Positions 32,639 through 41,293 of a stretch of DNA of 64,000 nt are shown piece after piece (the first letter of the stretch is position 1; the number at the start of each line of letters is the position of its first letter). The notes under the pieces are model-generated. The model saw only the letters and a list, made by a program, of their open reading frames with translations, searched no databases and was not told where the DNA came from. The translations under genes were made by a program, and so were the position numbers. Source of the DNA: Streptomyces sp. NBC_00335 (GTDB lineage Bacteria; Actinomycetota; Actinomycetes; Streptomycetales; Streptomycetaceae); assembly GCF_036127095.1 (NCBI RefSeq), contig NZ_CP108006.1:8051501-8115500 (forward strand), written 5' to 3'.

Positions 32639-33946
32639 ATGCCACTCCGTCCCCCGACCACACCGGGCGCGAGCGCGAGCGCAAACGCGCCCGCGACCGC
32701 TCGCGCGAGACACCGGGTCCGCTGGTCCGCCCTGATCGCCGGCATCGGCGCCCTCGGCCTGCTGGGCGCCTTCACCATCGCCAACTCCCAAGCGGCCGAA
32801 AGTGGTTCCGCGTCGTCTTCGGCCGCGGCCGCACTGCCCGCGTACGACCACGTGGTCGTCGTCGTGTACGAGAACAAGCAGTACGGCGAGATCATGGGCA
32901 GCGCCAACGCCCCCTACATCAACCAGCTGGCGAGCGGCGGCGCGAGCCTGACCGGAATGAAGGCGCTGACCCACCCCAGCCAGCCGAACTACTTCAACCT
33001 CTTCTCCGGCGCCACCCAGGGCATCACCGGGGACGGCTGCTACACCCCGCAGTCGATGACGGCGCCCAACCTCGGCCAGGAACTGATCGCGGCCGGCAAG
33101 ACCTTCGCGACGTACAACGAGGACCTGCCGAGCGAGGGTTCCACGGCCTGCACCAACGGCCAGTACGCCCAGAAGCACAACCCGTGGTTCGCCTTCAAGA
33201 ACGTGCCGCTGAACACCGGCAAGACCTGGGCGCAGTTCCCGCAGAACAACTTCGCGGCGCTGCCGAACCTGTCGTTCGTCGTCCCCAACCAGTGCAACGA
33301 CATGCACTCCTGCTCGGTCGGCACGGGTGACACCTGGACGAAGAACAACATCGACGCCTACGCGCAGTGGGCGAAGGCCAACAACAGCCTGCTGGTGCTG
33401 ACCTGGGACGAGGACAACTACCTCGGCTCCAACCAGATCGCCACCGTCTTCTACGGGGCGAACGTCAAGACGGGCACGTACTCCACGGCCTTCAACCACC
33501 ACCACCTGCTGCGCACCTTCGAGGACCTGTTCGGCACGGCCACGCACGCCGGGAACGCGGCCAACGTCCAGCCGATCAGCGAGGTGTTCGCCTCGACGAC
33601 CCCGACCCCGACTCCGACGCCCACCTCGACCACGACCCCCACCCCGACACCCACACCCACCCCGACCCCGACCCCGACTTCAGCCGAGCTGAAGCTGACC
33701 AACCCCGGCCCGCAGAGCTGCAAGTTCAACCAGAACTGCACCATCCAGCTCACCACCACGGGCGGCAAAGCCCCCGTCCGCTACACCGCCACCGGACTCC
33801 CCTGGGGCCTGACCCTCGACACCACCACCGGCCGCATCACCGGCAAACCCTGGGCCACCGGAACCATCCAGATCACCATCACCGCCACCGACACCACCCC
33901 AACCACCGCCACCACCACCTTCCCCCTCACCCTCACCTGGTTCTGA
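32639..33946 (+). CDS. secreted phosphoesterase (acid-phosphatase type) with Ig-like tail
   Basis: A 435-residue exported protein of the PF04185 phosphoesterase family. An N-terminal signal sequence (about 30-55, ALIAGIGALGLLGAF) precedes the catalytic domain (about 65-315), with metal-site segments VVVYENKQY, NQCNDMHSC and LTWDEDN. A Pro-Thr linker (about 320-345) and an Ig-like domain follow. ATG 32639 has GAGGAGGA at 32624-32631. It lies 77 bp after the galactokinase-like gene, so it may not belong to the lipid operon. Its tail is nearly identical to that of the secreted protein ending at 11057. Confidence 0.9.
   Translation: MPLRPPTTPGASASANAPATARARHRVRWSALIAGIGALGLLGAFTIANSQAAESGSASSSAAAALPAYDHVVVVVYENKQYGEIMGSANAPYINQLASGGASLTGMKALTHPSQPNYFNLFSGATQGITGDGCYTPQSMTAPNLGQELIAAGKTFATYNEDLPSEGSTACTNGQYAQKHNPWFAFKNVPLNTGKTWAQFPQNNFAALPNLSFVVPNQCNDMHSCSVGTGDTWTKNNIDAYAQWAKANNSLLVLTWDEDNYLGSNQIATVFYGANVKTGTYSTAFNHHHLLRTFEDLFGTATHAGNAANVQPISEVFASTTPTPTPTPTSTTTPTPTPTPTPTPTPTSAELKLTNPGPQSCKFNQNCTIQLTTTGGKAPVRYTATGLPWGLTLDTTTGRITGKPWATGTIQITITATDTTPTTATTTFPLTLTWF
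33680..33946 (+). repeat. right arm of a long inverted repeat (Ig-like domain module)
   Basis: 267 bp, inverted and near-identical to 11057-11323 (two synonymous differences seen). The Pro-Thr linker just upstream is similar but differs in repeat number and order, as expected of a repeat-mediated copy. Confidence 0.9.
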
Positions 33947-33976
33947 CTCACCTGGTTCCGACTCATCTGGTCGTGA
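33932..33976 (+). repeat. three 15-bp tandem repeats spanning a stop codon
   Basis: CTCACCTGGTTCTGA, CTCACCTGGTTCCGA and CTCATCTGGTCGTGA follow head to tail. The first contains the phosphoesterase stop; the others lie in the gap before the MFS gene. A local duplication is the simplest reading. Confidence 0.8.
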
Positions 33977-33993
33977 ACGTGAAGGAGGCACCC

Positions 33994-35262
33994 GTGTACC
34001 TGTCGACCAGCCGTGCGGCGGACATCGCCGCAGACCCTCCGGCTCCGAAGGGCCCGCTGCGGGCCGTCCCCGGCACGGTGCTCGCGCTCGGCATGGTCAG
34101 CCTGGTCACGGATGTCTCCGCGGAGATGGTCACCGCCGTCCTGCCGCTGTACCTGGTGGCCGGACTCGGGATGTCCCCGCTCGCCTTCGGCGCCCTGGAC
34201 GGACTCAACCAGGGCGCCACCGCGCTGCTGCGCCTCGTGGGCGGACGGGTTTCCGACCGTACGCAGCGCCGCAAGCTCGTCGCCGGCACCGGCTACGCGA
34301 TCTCCGCCGTCTGCAAGGCGGCCCTGCTCGCGGTCACCACCCCCTGGTCGGTGGCGGCGGTCCTGGCCGCCGACCGGACCGGCAAGGGGCTGCGCACCGC
34401 CCCGCGCGATGCGCTGATCTCACTGTCCTGCCCGCCGGGGGAGCAGGGCCGCGCCTTCGGCGTGCACCGCGCGCTGGACACGGCCGGGGCCCTGCTGGGA
34501 CCGCTGGCCGCGTTCGGCGTGCTGTGGGTGGCGGTGGACGGGTACGAGGCCGTCTTCACCGTGAGCTGCTGCCTCGCCCTGCTGGGCGTCCTGGTGCTGG
34601 TCCTGTTCGTACGGGAGAGCCCCGCGCCCGCACCGGCGGCCGGCACGCCCGCGGCCCGCACCCTCCTGCGGATCCCCGGTCTGCGGCGGCTCTGTCTGAC
34701 GGCCGCCGTGCTCGGCGTGTTCACCGTCGGGGACGCCTTCCTCTACCTGCTGCTCCAGCGGCGCCTGGACCTGCCGGCCGCCTGGTTCCCGCTGCTGGCG
34801 GTGGGCACCGCGGCCGTGTTCCTGCTGGCCGCGGTGCCCGTGGGACGGCTCGCCGACCGGCTGGGCCGCCACCGGGTCTTCCTCGGCGGCCACCTGCTGC
34901 TGCTCGGCGCCTGCCTGCTGCTCCTGGCCCCGGTACCGCCGGGTCCCGCGCTCGTGTGCGCGGTCCTCGGCCTGCTCGGCCTGTTCTACGCGGCCACCGA
35001 CGGCGTCCTGATGGCCGCCGCCGGTCCGTTGCTGCCCCCCGGGCTGCGCACCACGGGGCTCGCGGTGCTCCAGACGGCGCAGGCCCTGGCGCGGTTCGCC
35101 GGCTCCCTGCTCTTCGGGGCCGCCTGGACCCTGTGGGGGCCGGGTCCGGCGCTGGCCGCGGCGGCCGGCGGACTGCTGCTGGCCCTGACCGCCACGGCCC
35201 TGGCCCCGTCCGCCTTCGCGGGCCGGGGCCACGCCGCGGGGGAGGAGTCCCCCGAGGCGTGA
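33994..35262 (+). CDS. MFS transporter
   Basis: A 422-residue major facilitator protein with about 12 predicted membrane helices. The first half begins GTVLALGMVSLVTDVSAEMVTAVLPLYLV; the loop-2/3 region has GGRVSDRTQRRKLVAG, a typical MFS signature. GTG 33994 follows AAGGAGG (33982-33988). It lies 47 bp after the phosphoesterase stop and converges with a second MFS gene. It could export a product of the adjacent lipid cluster, but similarity to general drug or sugar porters is as likely. Confidence 0.88.
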   Translation: MYLSTSRAADIAADPPAPKGPLRAVPGTVLALGMVSLVTDVSAEMVTAVLPLYLVAGLGMSPLAFGALDGLNQGATALLRLVGGRVSDRTQRRKLVAGTGYAISAVCKAALLAVTTPWSVAAVLAADRTGKGLRTAPRDALISLSCPPGEQGRAFGVHRALDTAGALLGPLAAFGVLWVAVDGYEAVFTVSCCLALLGVLVLVLFVRESPAPAPAAGTPAARTLLRIPGLRRLCLTAAVLGVFTVGDAFLYLLLQRRLDLPAAWFPLLAVGTAAVFLLAAVPVGRLADRLGRHRVFLGGHLLLLGACLLLLAPVPPGPALVCAVLGLLGLFYAATDGVLMAAAGPLLPPGLRTTGLAVLQTAQALARFAGSLLFGAAWTLWGPGPALAAAAGGLLLALTATALAPSAFAGRGHAAGEESPEA

Positions 35263-35272
35263 CGGCGCCGGC

Positions 35273-36565
35273 TCAGGCGGGTGCTCCGCTCGGCTGCGCC
35301 TCCTTCGCGGCCCGCTGCCGCAGGGAGTCCTCGTCGGTGTCCGCGTCGTAGGAGATCAGCTTCGGCAGCAGGGCGGCCAGCACCGCCACCGAGGCCACGC
35401 AGGCGAGCCCGCCGCTCCAGAAGGCCGAGCGGGTGCCGGTCCAGCCGGCCATCGCGCCCGCGCGGACCTGGCCGAGCTGCGGGCCGACGGTGTAGGAGAG
35501 CACCTCGATGCCCGCCAGCCGGCCCCGCAGCTCCTCGGGGATCGTCTGGTTCCAGATGGTGGCGCGCCCCAGCCCGCTGAGCATGTCGCCCGCGCCGGCC
35601 ACGGCGAGGCACAGCAGCACGAGCCAGATGTTCGCGGACCAGCCGGCGGCCGCGATGGCCAGCCCCCAGACCCCCGCCCCGCACACCACCAGCAGCCCGT
35701 GCCGGCGTACCCGCGAGGCCCAGCCGCTGGTCAGGCCCAGCGCCAGCGAGCCGACCGCGCCCGCCGCGTACATCAGACCGAGCGCCCACACGGCGTCGAG
35801 CTCGTCGGCGAGGAAGGGGAAGATGGCGTTCGGGAAGGCGAAGAGCATCGCCGCCATGTCCACGGCGTACGTGCCGAGCAGCACGGGCCGGCTCCACGCG
35901 TACCGGGCCCCCTCGGCGATCCCCCGCAGCGAGGGCCGCTCGGCGTCCCGCGCGGGCGGAGCCGGACGCAGCCGCAGGCACAGCAGCACCGATACGAGGA
36001 ACCCCGCGACGGTGATCGCGTACGCGGAAACGTGCCCGGCGTACGCCACGACCAGACCGGCCGCCGCGGGACCCGCGATGGCGCCGAACTGGTAGCGCAG
36101 CCCGTTCAGCGCGGCGGCGGCGGTGAGCTGGTCGTGCGGCACGATCCGCGCCATCAGCGAGTCCATGGCCGGCCGCTGCAGGCCGGTCAGTGCCGATACG
36201 CACGCCGCGACCACGTACAGCGGCCACAGCATGGGACTCGGCAGGGCCGCGTTCACCAGCAGGACCAGGGCGAGCACCCCGAGTCCGGCCTCGGTCAGCA
36301 GGATCATCCGCCGCCGGTCCACGGCGTCGGCGAGGGCGCCCCCGTAGAGACCGAAGACCACCAGCGGGAGCAGTTCCACCGCGCCCATCGCACCGACCGC
36401 GAGCGGCGAGTCCGTCATGTGCTTGATCTGCAGCGGCAGCGCGATCATCGCCATGAACGAGCCGAAGTAGGTGACCGTGCCCTGGTAGAACAGCACCCGG
36501 AAATCGGGGCTGGACCGCAGCGGGCCGAGGTCGGGCAGTACGGAGGCGAAACGGGATCTGCTCAC
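35273..36565 (-). CDS. MFS transporter (enterobactin-exporter-like)
   Basis: A 430-residue MFS protein with about 12 helices. Signature segments are FYQGTVTYFGSFMAMIALPLQI in helix 1 and GLYGGALADAVDRRRMILLTE in loop 2/3, like the MFS_3/EntS-type exporters. The C-terminal tail is charged (YDADTDEDSLRQRAAKEAQ). The GTG at 36565 gives an N-terminus that starts just before the first conserved segment. It is 10 bp from the stop of the convergent MFS gene and divergent from the peptidase gene. Confidence 0.9.
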   Translation of the reverse strand: MSRSRFASVLPDLGPLRSSPDFRVLFYQGTVTYFGSFMAMIALPLQIKHMTDSPLAVGAMGAVELLPLVVFGLYGGALADAVDRRRMILLTEAGLGVLALVLLVNAALPSPMLWPLYVVAACVSALTGLQRPAMDSLMARIVPHDQLTAAAALNGLRYQFGAIAGPAAAGLVVAYAGHVSAYAITVAGFLVSVLLCLRLRPAPPARDAERPSLRGIAEGARYAWSRPVLLGTYAVDMAAMLFAFPNAIFPFLADELDAVWALGLMYAAGAVGSLALGLTSGWASRVRRHGLLVVCGAGVWGLAIAAAGWSANIWLVLLCLAVAGAGDMLSGLGRATIWNQTIPEELRGRLAGIEVLSYTVGPQLGQVRAGAMAGWTGTRSAFWSGGLACVASVAVLAALLPKLISYDADTDEDSLRQRAAKEAQPSGAPA

Positions 36566-36659
36566 GACGGGCCATCGTCCGCGCCCGCCCGTTCCCGGGC
36601 AACCGGTTTTCGGTCGACGACAGGCCGGGGCCCGTCGTCCGATCCTGCACAATCGGCGG

Positions 36660-38729
36660 ATGAGCGATGAAGACCCCTACCTCTGGCTGGAAGACGTCAC
36701 CGGCGAGGCCGCCCTGTCCTGGGTGCGCGAACGCAACGAAGAAGCGGTGTCCGCGCTGGCCTCGGACCCCGGGTTCAAGGTGCTGGAGTCGGAGGTCCGC
36801 GAGGTCCTCGACGACGACGGCAGGATCCCGTACGCGCGCCGGCGGGGACGGCACCTCTACAACTTCCGGCAGGACGCCGACCACGTCCGCGGTCTGTGGC
36901 GGCGCACCACCCTGGAGGAGTACCGCAAGGACCGGCCCGACTGGGAGCCGGTCCTGGACCTGGACGCGCTCGCCGAGGCCGAGGGGGAGAAGTGGGCCTG
37001 GGCGGGCAGCGCCGTCCTGGCCCCCGATCACCGCCACGCCCTGGTGATGCTGTCGCGGGACGGGGCGGACGCCTGCGTGGTGCGCGAGTTCGACCTGGTG
37101 GACCGGGAGTTCGTCCCGGGCGGCTTCGAGGTCGCCGAGGCCAAGACCCGGATCGGCTGGATCGACCGGGACCTGGTCTGGATCGGCACGGACTTCGGCC
37201 CCGGCTCGATGTCCGCGTCCGGCTACCCCCTCCAGGTCCGCCGGTGGCGCCGCGGCACCCCCCTCGCGGAGGCGGAACTGGTCTACGAGGGCCGGCCGAC
37301 GGACCTGTCCGCCTCCGGCTGGCACGACGACACGCCCGGTTTCGAACGGGACTTCGTCCACCGGCAGATCGACTTCTGGAAGCAGGAGCTGCTCCTCCTC
37401 CCCGGGCACGGGGGAGGGGCTGGGGACGGATCCGGGGCCGGAACCCCGGATCCGGCCGGGCCCGAGAAGATCGACGTCCCGGACGACGCCAGTGCCTCCG
37501 TCCACCGCGAGTGGCTGATCGTCGCGCCCAAGTCGCCGTGGCTCGGCCACGTCGCGGGCAGCCTGCTCGCCTTCGACTTCGAGGCCTTCCGGACGGGGGA
37601 CCGGGAAGCGGCGGTGCTCTTCACCCCCGACGAGCACACCGCCCTCGCGGGCTGGAGCTGGACCCGCCACCACCTGATCCTCACCACCAGCGCCGACGTC
37701 TCCTCCCGGCTGGAGATCCTGACCCCCGGGCCGGGCCCCGACGGCTGGAGCCGCGCCCCGCTGGCCGGCGTACCCCCGTTGTCCACGGCCTCCGTCACCG
37801 GCACCGACCCGGACGTGAGCGACGAGTTCTTCCTGAACGTCTCGGGCTACCTCCAGCCGTCCACCCTCTACCGGGGTACGGCGCCGGCCGGCGCCGACGA
37901 GACCCTGAAGCAGGGCCCGGCGCTCTTCGACACTGCCGGCCTGGCGGTCCGGCAGTACTTCGCGAGCTCCGCGGACGGCACGAAGGTGCCGTACTTCGTC
38001 GTCGGCCCCGAGGACCGCACGGGCCCCGGCCCCACCCTGCTCTACGGCTACGGAGGCTTCGAGGTCTCGATGGTCCCGGGCTACAGCGCCGTCACCGGCC
38101 GCACCTGGCTCGCGCGCGGCGGCACCTACGTGGTGGCGGGCATCCGGGGCGGCCACGAGTACGGGCCCCAGTGGCACAAGGCCGCGCTCGGAGCGAACCG
38201 GGTCCGGGCCTACGAGGACTTCGCCGCCGTGGCCCGGGACCTCATCGCCCGGGACGTCACCACCCCCGCCCAGCTCGGCATCGAAGGCGGCAGCAACGGC
38301 GGACTGCTCATGGGCGCGATGCTCACCCGCGACCCCGCACTGTTCGGCGCGGTCGTCGCCCACGTGCCGCTGCTGGACATGCTCCGCTTCCACAAGCTGC
38401 TCGCCGGAGCGAGCTGGATCGCCGAGTACGGGGACCCCGACGACCCGGCCGACCGGCCCCACCTGGAGGAGATCTCCCCGTACCACCAGGTCCGAACGGA
38501 GGGACCCCCGTACCCCCCGCTGCTCCTGCTGACCTCGACCCGCGACGACCGCGTCCACCCCGGGCACGCCCGCAAGATGGCCGCCCGGCTGCGGGAGGCG
38601 GGTCACCCCGTCCTCTTCCACGAGCACCTCGGCGGCGGCCATGCGGGCGCCACCGACCACGGGCAGACCGCCTACAACGAGGCGCTGGTCCACACCTTCC
38701 TGTGGGAGCGGCTGACCTCCCGGAGGTGA
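36660..38729 (+). CDS. prolyl oligopeptidase family serine peptidase
   Basis: A 689-residue S9A peptidase. The N-terminal beta-propeller region (about 60-400) starts after the family opening DPYLWLEDV. The C-terminal alpha/beta-hydrolase domain has nucleophile motif GGSNGGL (about 543-549), Asp in STRDDRVHPGH (about 626), and His in GGGHAGA (about 660). Such enzymes cut short peptides after proline or related residues. No signal peptide is seen, so it is likely cytoplasmic. ATG 36660 is the only good start. A strong hairpin lies 20 bp after its stop. Confidence 0.93.
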   Translation: MSDEDPYLWLEDVTGEAALSWVRERNEEAVSALASDPGFKVLESEVREVLDDDGRIPYARRRGRHLYNFRQDADHVRGLWRRTTLEEYRKDRPDWEPVLDLDALAEAEGEKWAWAGSAVLAPDHRHALVMLSRDGADACVVREFDLVDREFVPGGFEVAEAKTRIGWIDRDLVWIGTDFGPGSMSASGYPLQVRRWRRGTPLAEAELVYEGRPTDLSASGWHDDTPGFERDFVHRQIDFWKQELLLLPGHGGGAGDGSGAGTPDPAGPEKIDVPDDASASVHREWLIVAPKSPWLGHVAGSLLAFDFEAFRTGDREAAVLFTPDEHTALAGWSWTRHHLILTTSADVSSRLEILTPGPGPDGWSRAPLAGVPPLSTASVTGTDPDVSDEFFLNVSGYLQPSTLYRGTAPAGADETLKQGPALFDTAGLAVRQYFASSADGTKVPYFVVGPEDRTGPGPTLLYGYGGFEVSMVPGYSAVTGRTWLARGGTYVVAGIRGGHEYGPQWHKAALGANRVRAYEDFAAVARDLIARDVTTPAQLGIEGGSNGGLLMGAMLTRDPALFGAVVAHVPLLDMLRFHKLLAGASWIAEYGDPDDPADRPHLEEISPYHQVRTEGPPYPPLLLLTSTRDDRVHPGHARKMAARLREAGHPVLFHEHLGGGHAGATDHGQTAYNEALVHTFLWERLTSRR

Positions 38730-38748
38730 CCTCGGGGAACCGGCCGCG

Positions 38749-38781
38749 TTCGCCGAACGGGTGCGAAGACCGTTCGGCGAA
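38749..38781. terminator. bidirectional hairpin terminator
   Basis: Perfect 12-bp inverted repeat (TTCGCCGAACGG / CCGTTCGGCGAA) around a 9-nt loop. It lies between the convergent prolyl oligopeptidase and peptidoglycan-binding genes and can terminate both transcripts. Confidence 0.75.
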
Positions 38782-38816
38782 CGGACCGGGGTACGGAGGC
38801 GCACGTCAGGTGCGGT

Positions 38817-39203
38817 CTACCACCAGACGCCGGCGCGCAGCTTGCTCCAGGTGTTGGGGCCGACCTCGCCGTCGACCTGGATCCCGGCCTTCTGCTGGAC
38901 CGCCTTCACGGCGTTGTAGGTGGCCTGACCGAACTTGCCGTCCTCCTCCAGCCAGGTCGGGTAGCTCGTGTTGTAGTTGATCAGGCACTGCACCTGCTTG
39001 ATGCGCTTGACCGCCGCGTCGCCGGTCTGCCCCGTCTTGGTGAGCGTGGTGCCGGACGTGTAGTAGTTGCAGGCGGCGGCGGCGCTCTGCCCCGAGAGCG
39101 TCGCGGACGCCGGACCGGCGGCGTTGGCGGTGCCACCGACGGCGAGTCCGCTGCCGAGGACGGTCGCGGCCAAGGTCACGATGATCGGCTTGCGAAGGTT
39201 CAT
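38817..39203 (-). CDS. secreted peptidoglycan-binding protein
   Basis: A 128-residue exported protein. A Sec signal peptide (residues 1-29, NLRKPIIVTLAATVLGSGLAVGG, ending in ANA) precedes a PG_binding_1 domain (about 55-125; VKRIKQVQCLINYN, EEDGKFGQATYNAVKAVQQKAG, GEVGPNTWSKL). Two cysteines flank the fold. The start at 39203 follows GGAGGAAAG on the minus strand. No catalytic domain is fused, so it probably binds the wall or regulates. It is divergent from an XRE protein that carries the same domain. Confidence 0.9.
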   Translation of the reverse strand: MNLRKPIIVTLAATVLGSGLAVGGTANAAGPASATLSGQSAAAACNYYTSGTTLTKTGQTGDAAVKRIKQVQCLINYNTSYPTWLEEDGKFGQATYNAVKAVQQKAGIQVDGEVGPNTWSKLRAGVWW

Positions 39204-39311
39204 TCTGCTTTCCTCCGTTGTCGAGGACCGGGTATTCGGCCCGGTGCTGGCAGCGACTCTCCTGCGCCAACATCGGCGGTGTCCAGGGAGCCCGGAGACC
39301 AGGGTCAGCGC

Positions 39312-39345
39312 GGGACGTCCCACGCTCTGACCTGCTGGGACGTCC
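39312..39345. promoter_or_regulatory. paired GGGACGTCC sites in the divergent region
   Basis: GGGACGTCCC (39312-39321, a perfect palindrome) and GGGACGTCC (39337-39345) are 25 bp apart, and a half-site CGGGACG follows. They lie between the divergent peptidoglycan-binding and XRE genes, so the XRE protein may bind here; this is inference. Confidence 0.4.
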
Positions 39346-39468
39346 AGAGCCGGGACGCTTTCGTGGGATGCCGGGAGGAGGGGAAAGATTCCGCCAATGC
39401 CCGCGAGCCACTGGTCAGCCCCCGCGCGGTGGCCCGATGCTGTGCGCTGAATCGAGGGGGAAGCCAGA

Positions 39469-40257
39469 GTGGCGCGTTGGAAGGAACTGCCCGCCGGGCT
39501 CGACAGCCGGGAGGGCCGGCTCGTCGCCGAGTTGCGGCGACTGAAGGACCGCAGCGGGCTGAGTCTGGCCGCCCTCGCGGCGAAGACCGGCTACAGCCGC
39601 TCCTCGTGGGAGCGGTACCTCAACGGGAAGCAGCCCGTGCCCCGCGCGGCCGTGGAGGAACTGGCCCGGCTCTGCGGGGCGGACGAGACGCGTCTGGTGG
39701 TCCTGCACGAGGTCGCCGTACAAGCGCGCCGGCTGGCTCCGGCCGCACCGGTCGAGGTAGCCGCCGAGGCGACGGGCGGTACGACGAACGCCCCGGCGGG
39801 CGGTGTGACGCCGGGGCCGGAGCCCGTAGCCGTACCGGCCCCGCGCATCGTCCGGCTGCGCACCTTCCTCGCCGGGATCGCGGCAGCCGTGGTCGTGGCC
39901 TTCGGCGCGGGACTGCTGACCGGCGGCGCATGGGCCGACGAGGCGCCGCGCGGTGAGGACGCCGGTACGTCCGGCTACCGCCGCGGAGTGGCGTACGAGT
40001 GCGGCACCGAACGCAAGGACGGCGAGCGGCGGGCCGGGCACAGCACCAGCCGCCAGATCCTGCTCGACACCAACAGCACGGGCTTCGACGTCGTCGAGGT
40101 CCAGTGCCTGCTGCGCCAGCACGGCTTCGACCCGAAGACCACCGACGGACTGTACGGCCAGGACACCAAGGAGGCCGCGATCCGGTTCCAGGCCGCGCGC
40201 GGCCTGGTCACGGACGGCATCGTCGGGCCGAAGACCTGGGCGGAGCTGCGCAAGTGA
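39469..40257 (+). CDS. XRE regulator with membrane anchor and peptidoglycan-binding domain
   Basis: A 262-residue fusion: N-terminal XRE-type helix-turn-helix (about 15-75; LSLAALAAKTGYSRSSWERYLNGK), Pro/Ala linker, one transmembrane helix (about 124-152), an extracytoplasmic segment with two Cys, and a PG_binding_1 domain (about 190-260; FDVVEVQCLLRQHGFDPKTT, GIVGPKTWAEL). The topology suits a one-component sensor of wall state. The start is GTG 39469. Its GTGA end overlaps the next XRE gene. Confidence 0.92.
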   Translation: MARWKELPAGLDSREGRLVAELRRLKDRSGLSLAALAAKTGYSRSSWERYLNGKQPVPRAAVEELARLCGADETRLVVLHEVAVQARRLAPAAPVEVAAEATGGTTNAPAGGVTPGPEPVAVPAPRIVRLRTFLAGIAAAVVVAFGAGLLTGGAWADEAPRGEDAGTSGYRRGVAYECGTERKDGERRAGHSTSRQILLDTNSTGFDVVEVQCLLRQHGFDPKTTDGLYGQDTKEAAIRFQAARGLVTDGIVGPKTWAELRK

Positions 40258-41198
40258 CCCTGCCCGCGGAGTGCGGGCACCTCGCCGCCGAACTCAGCCG
40301 GCTGCGCCTGCGGACGGGGCTGAGCCTCGTGGACCTCGGCCGGCGCACGCCGTACAGCAAGTCCTCCTGGGAGCGCTACCTCAACGGCAAGCAGCAGCCG
40401 CCCCGGCAGGCGGTCGAGGTGCTGTGCGCCGTGGCCCGCCAGCACCCGGGCAGGCTGCTGGCACTCTGGGAGCTGGCGGACACCGTCTGGAGCGGCCGGG
40501 CCGTCCCCGCGTCCCCGCGGGCCGTCCTCGTGCCCGCCTCCGCACTCGGTGCCGCCGGATCCGCCTCCGCCCCCCGTGCTGCCGGATCCGCCCCCGCCCC
40601 TGCCGGACCCGCCTTCACCGGGCCCACCTTCACCGGGCCCGCCCCCGCCCCCGAGGGTGCTTCCGTGCCGGGAGGGCGTCGGCGGCTGGTCCTGACGGGC
40701 TCCGTCCTGGGCGGCGTCCTCCTCGTACTGACCGCGGGTCTGCTGCTGTCCCGGGGATCCGGACCGCGGCCCGCCGACGACACCGGGTCGGCGGAGTTGA
40801 TGATCCGCAACCCCGGCTGCGCGGGGGCGGGCTGCGCCGGCAAGGACCCGGTCCGCATGGGATGCGGGGGCGCGGGCATGGTCACCGATCTGCGTACCGA
40901 CACGGGACCCGGAGGTCGTCAACTGGAGCTGCGGTACGGGGCGTTGTGCGAGGCCGTGTGGGTGCGGGCGTCGGGCCTGCGGCCCGGGGACCGCGTCGAG
41001 TTGCTCGTGCCGGGTGTCGCCGAGCCCCAGGAGGTGCGGGCGGGCGACCTGGACGTCGGCAAGTACGTGGCGACGCCGATGGCCCCGGTGCTCCGGGGGA
41101 CCGCCGGCATCCGCTCGTGCGTGACGCCGGAGCGGCCGGCCGAAGCCCGGTCCGCTTCGGCCGAGCCGGCCGCCGAAGCCCGCGTCTGCTTCGGCTGA
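40254..41198 (+). CDS. XRE regulator with membrane anchor and DUF2690 domain
   Basis: A 314-residue protein with the same plan as its upstream neighbour: XRE helix-turn-helix (about 10-65; LVDLGRRTPYSKSSWERYLNGKQ), Pro/Ala linker, one transmembrane helix (about 143-165), and an exported C-terminus resembling DUF2690 (about 180-240; the GCAGAGCAGKDPVRMGCG Cys pattern). The GTG start overlaps the previous stop. The end of the frame runs into a tandem repeat, so the last residues (SAEPAAEARVCFG) are repeat-encoded and probably not functional. Confidence 0.88.
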   Translation: MTLPAECGHLAAELSRLRLRTGLSLVDLGRRTPYSKSSWERYLNGKQQPPRQAVEVLCAVARQHPGRLLALWELADTVWSGRAVPASPRAVLVPASALGAAGSASAPRAAGSAPAPAGPAFTGPTFTGPAPAPEGASVPGGRRRLVLTGSVLGGVLLVLTAGLLLSRGSGPRPADDTGSAELMIRNPGCAGAGCAGKDPVRMGCGGAGMVTDLRTDTGPGGRQLELRYGALCEAVWVRASGLRPGDRVELLVPGVAEPQEVRAGDLDVGKYVATPMAPVLRGTAGIRSCVTPERPAEARSASAEPAAEARVCFG

Positions 41199-41263
41199 GC
41201 CCACGGCCGAAGCCCGCGTCCGCTTCGGCTGAGCCCACCGCCGAAGCCCGGGTCCGCTTCGGC
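41139..41263 (+). repeat. four tandem hairpin-forming repeats
   Basis: Four copies of about 34 bp each form a GCCGAAGC...GCTTCGGC hairpin (41139-41161, 41172-41195, 41206-41229, 41240-41263). The first two lie in the DUF2690 gene, which stops at 41198 immediately after copy 2; the others follow it. They sit between convergent genes and look like a multiplied terminator. Confidence 0.8.
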
Positions 41264-41293
41264 TGAGCCGCCCGGCGCGGGACCGGCTCCCCC

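Noticed and set aside
34986..38804. A 1272-codon open frame antisense to the MFS and prolyl oligopeptidase genes
   Set aside because: It crosses two well-supported genes and has random composition.
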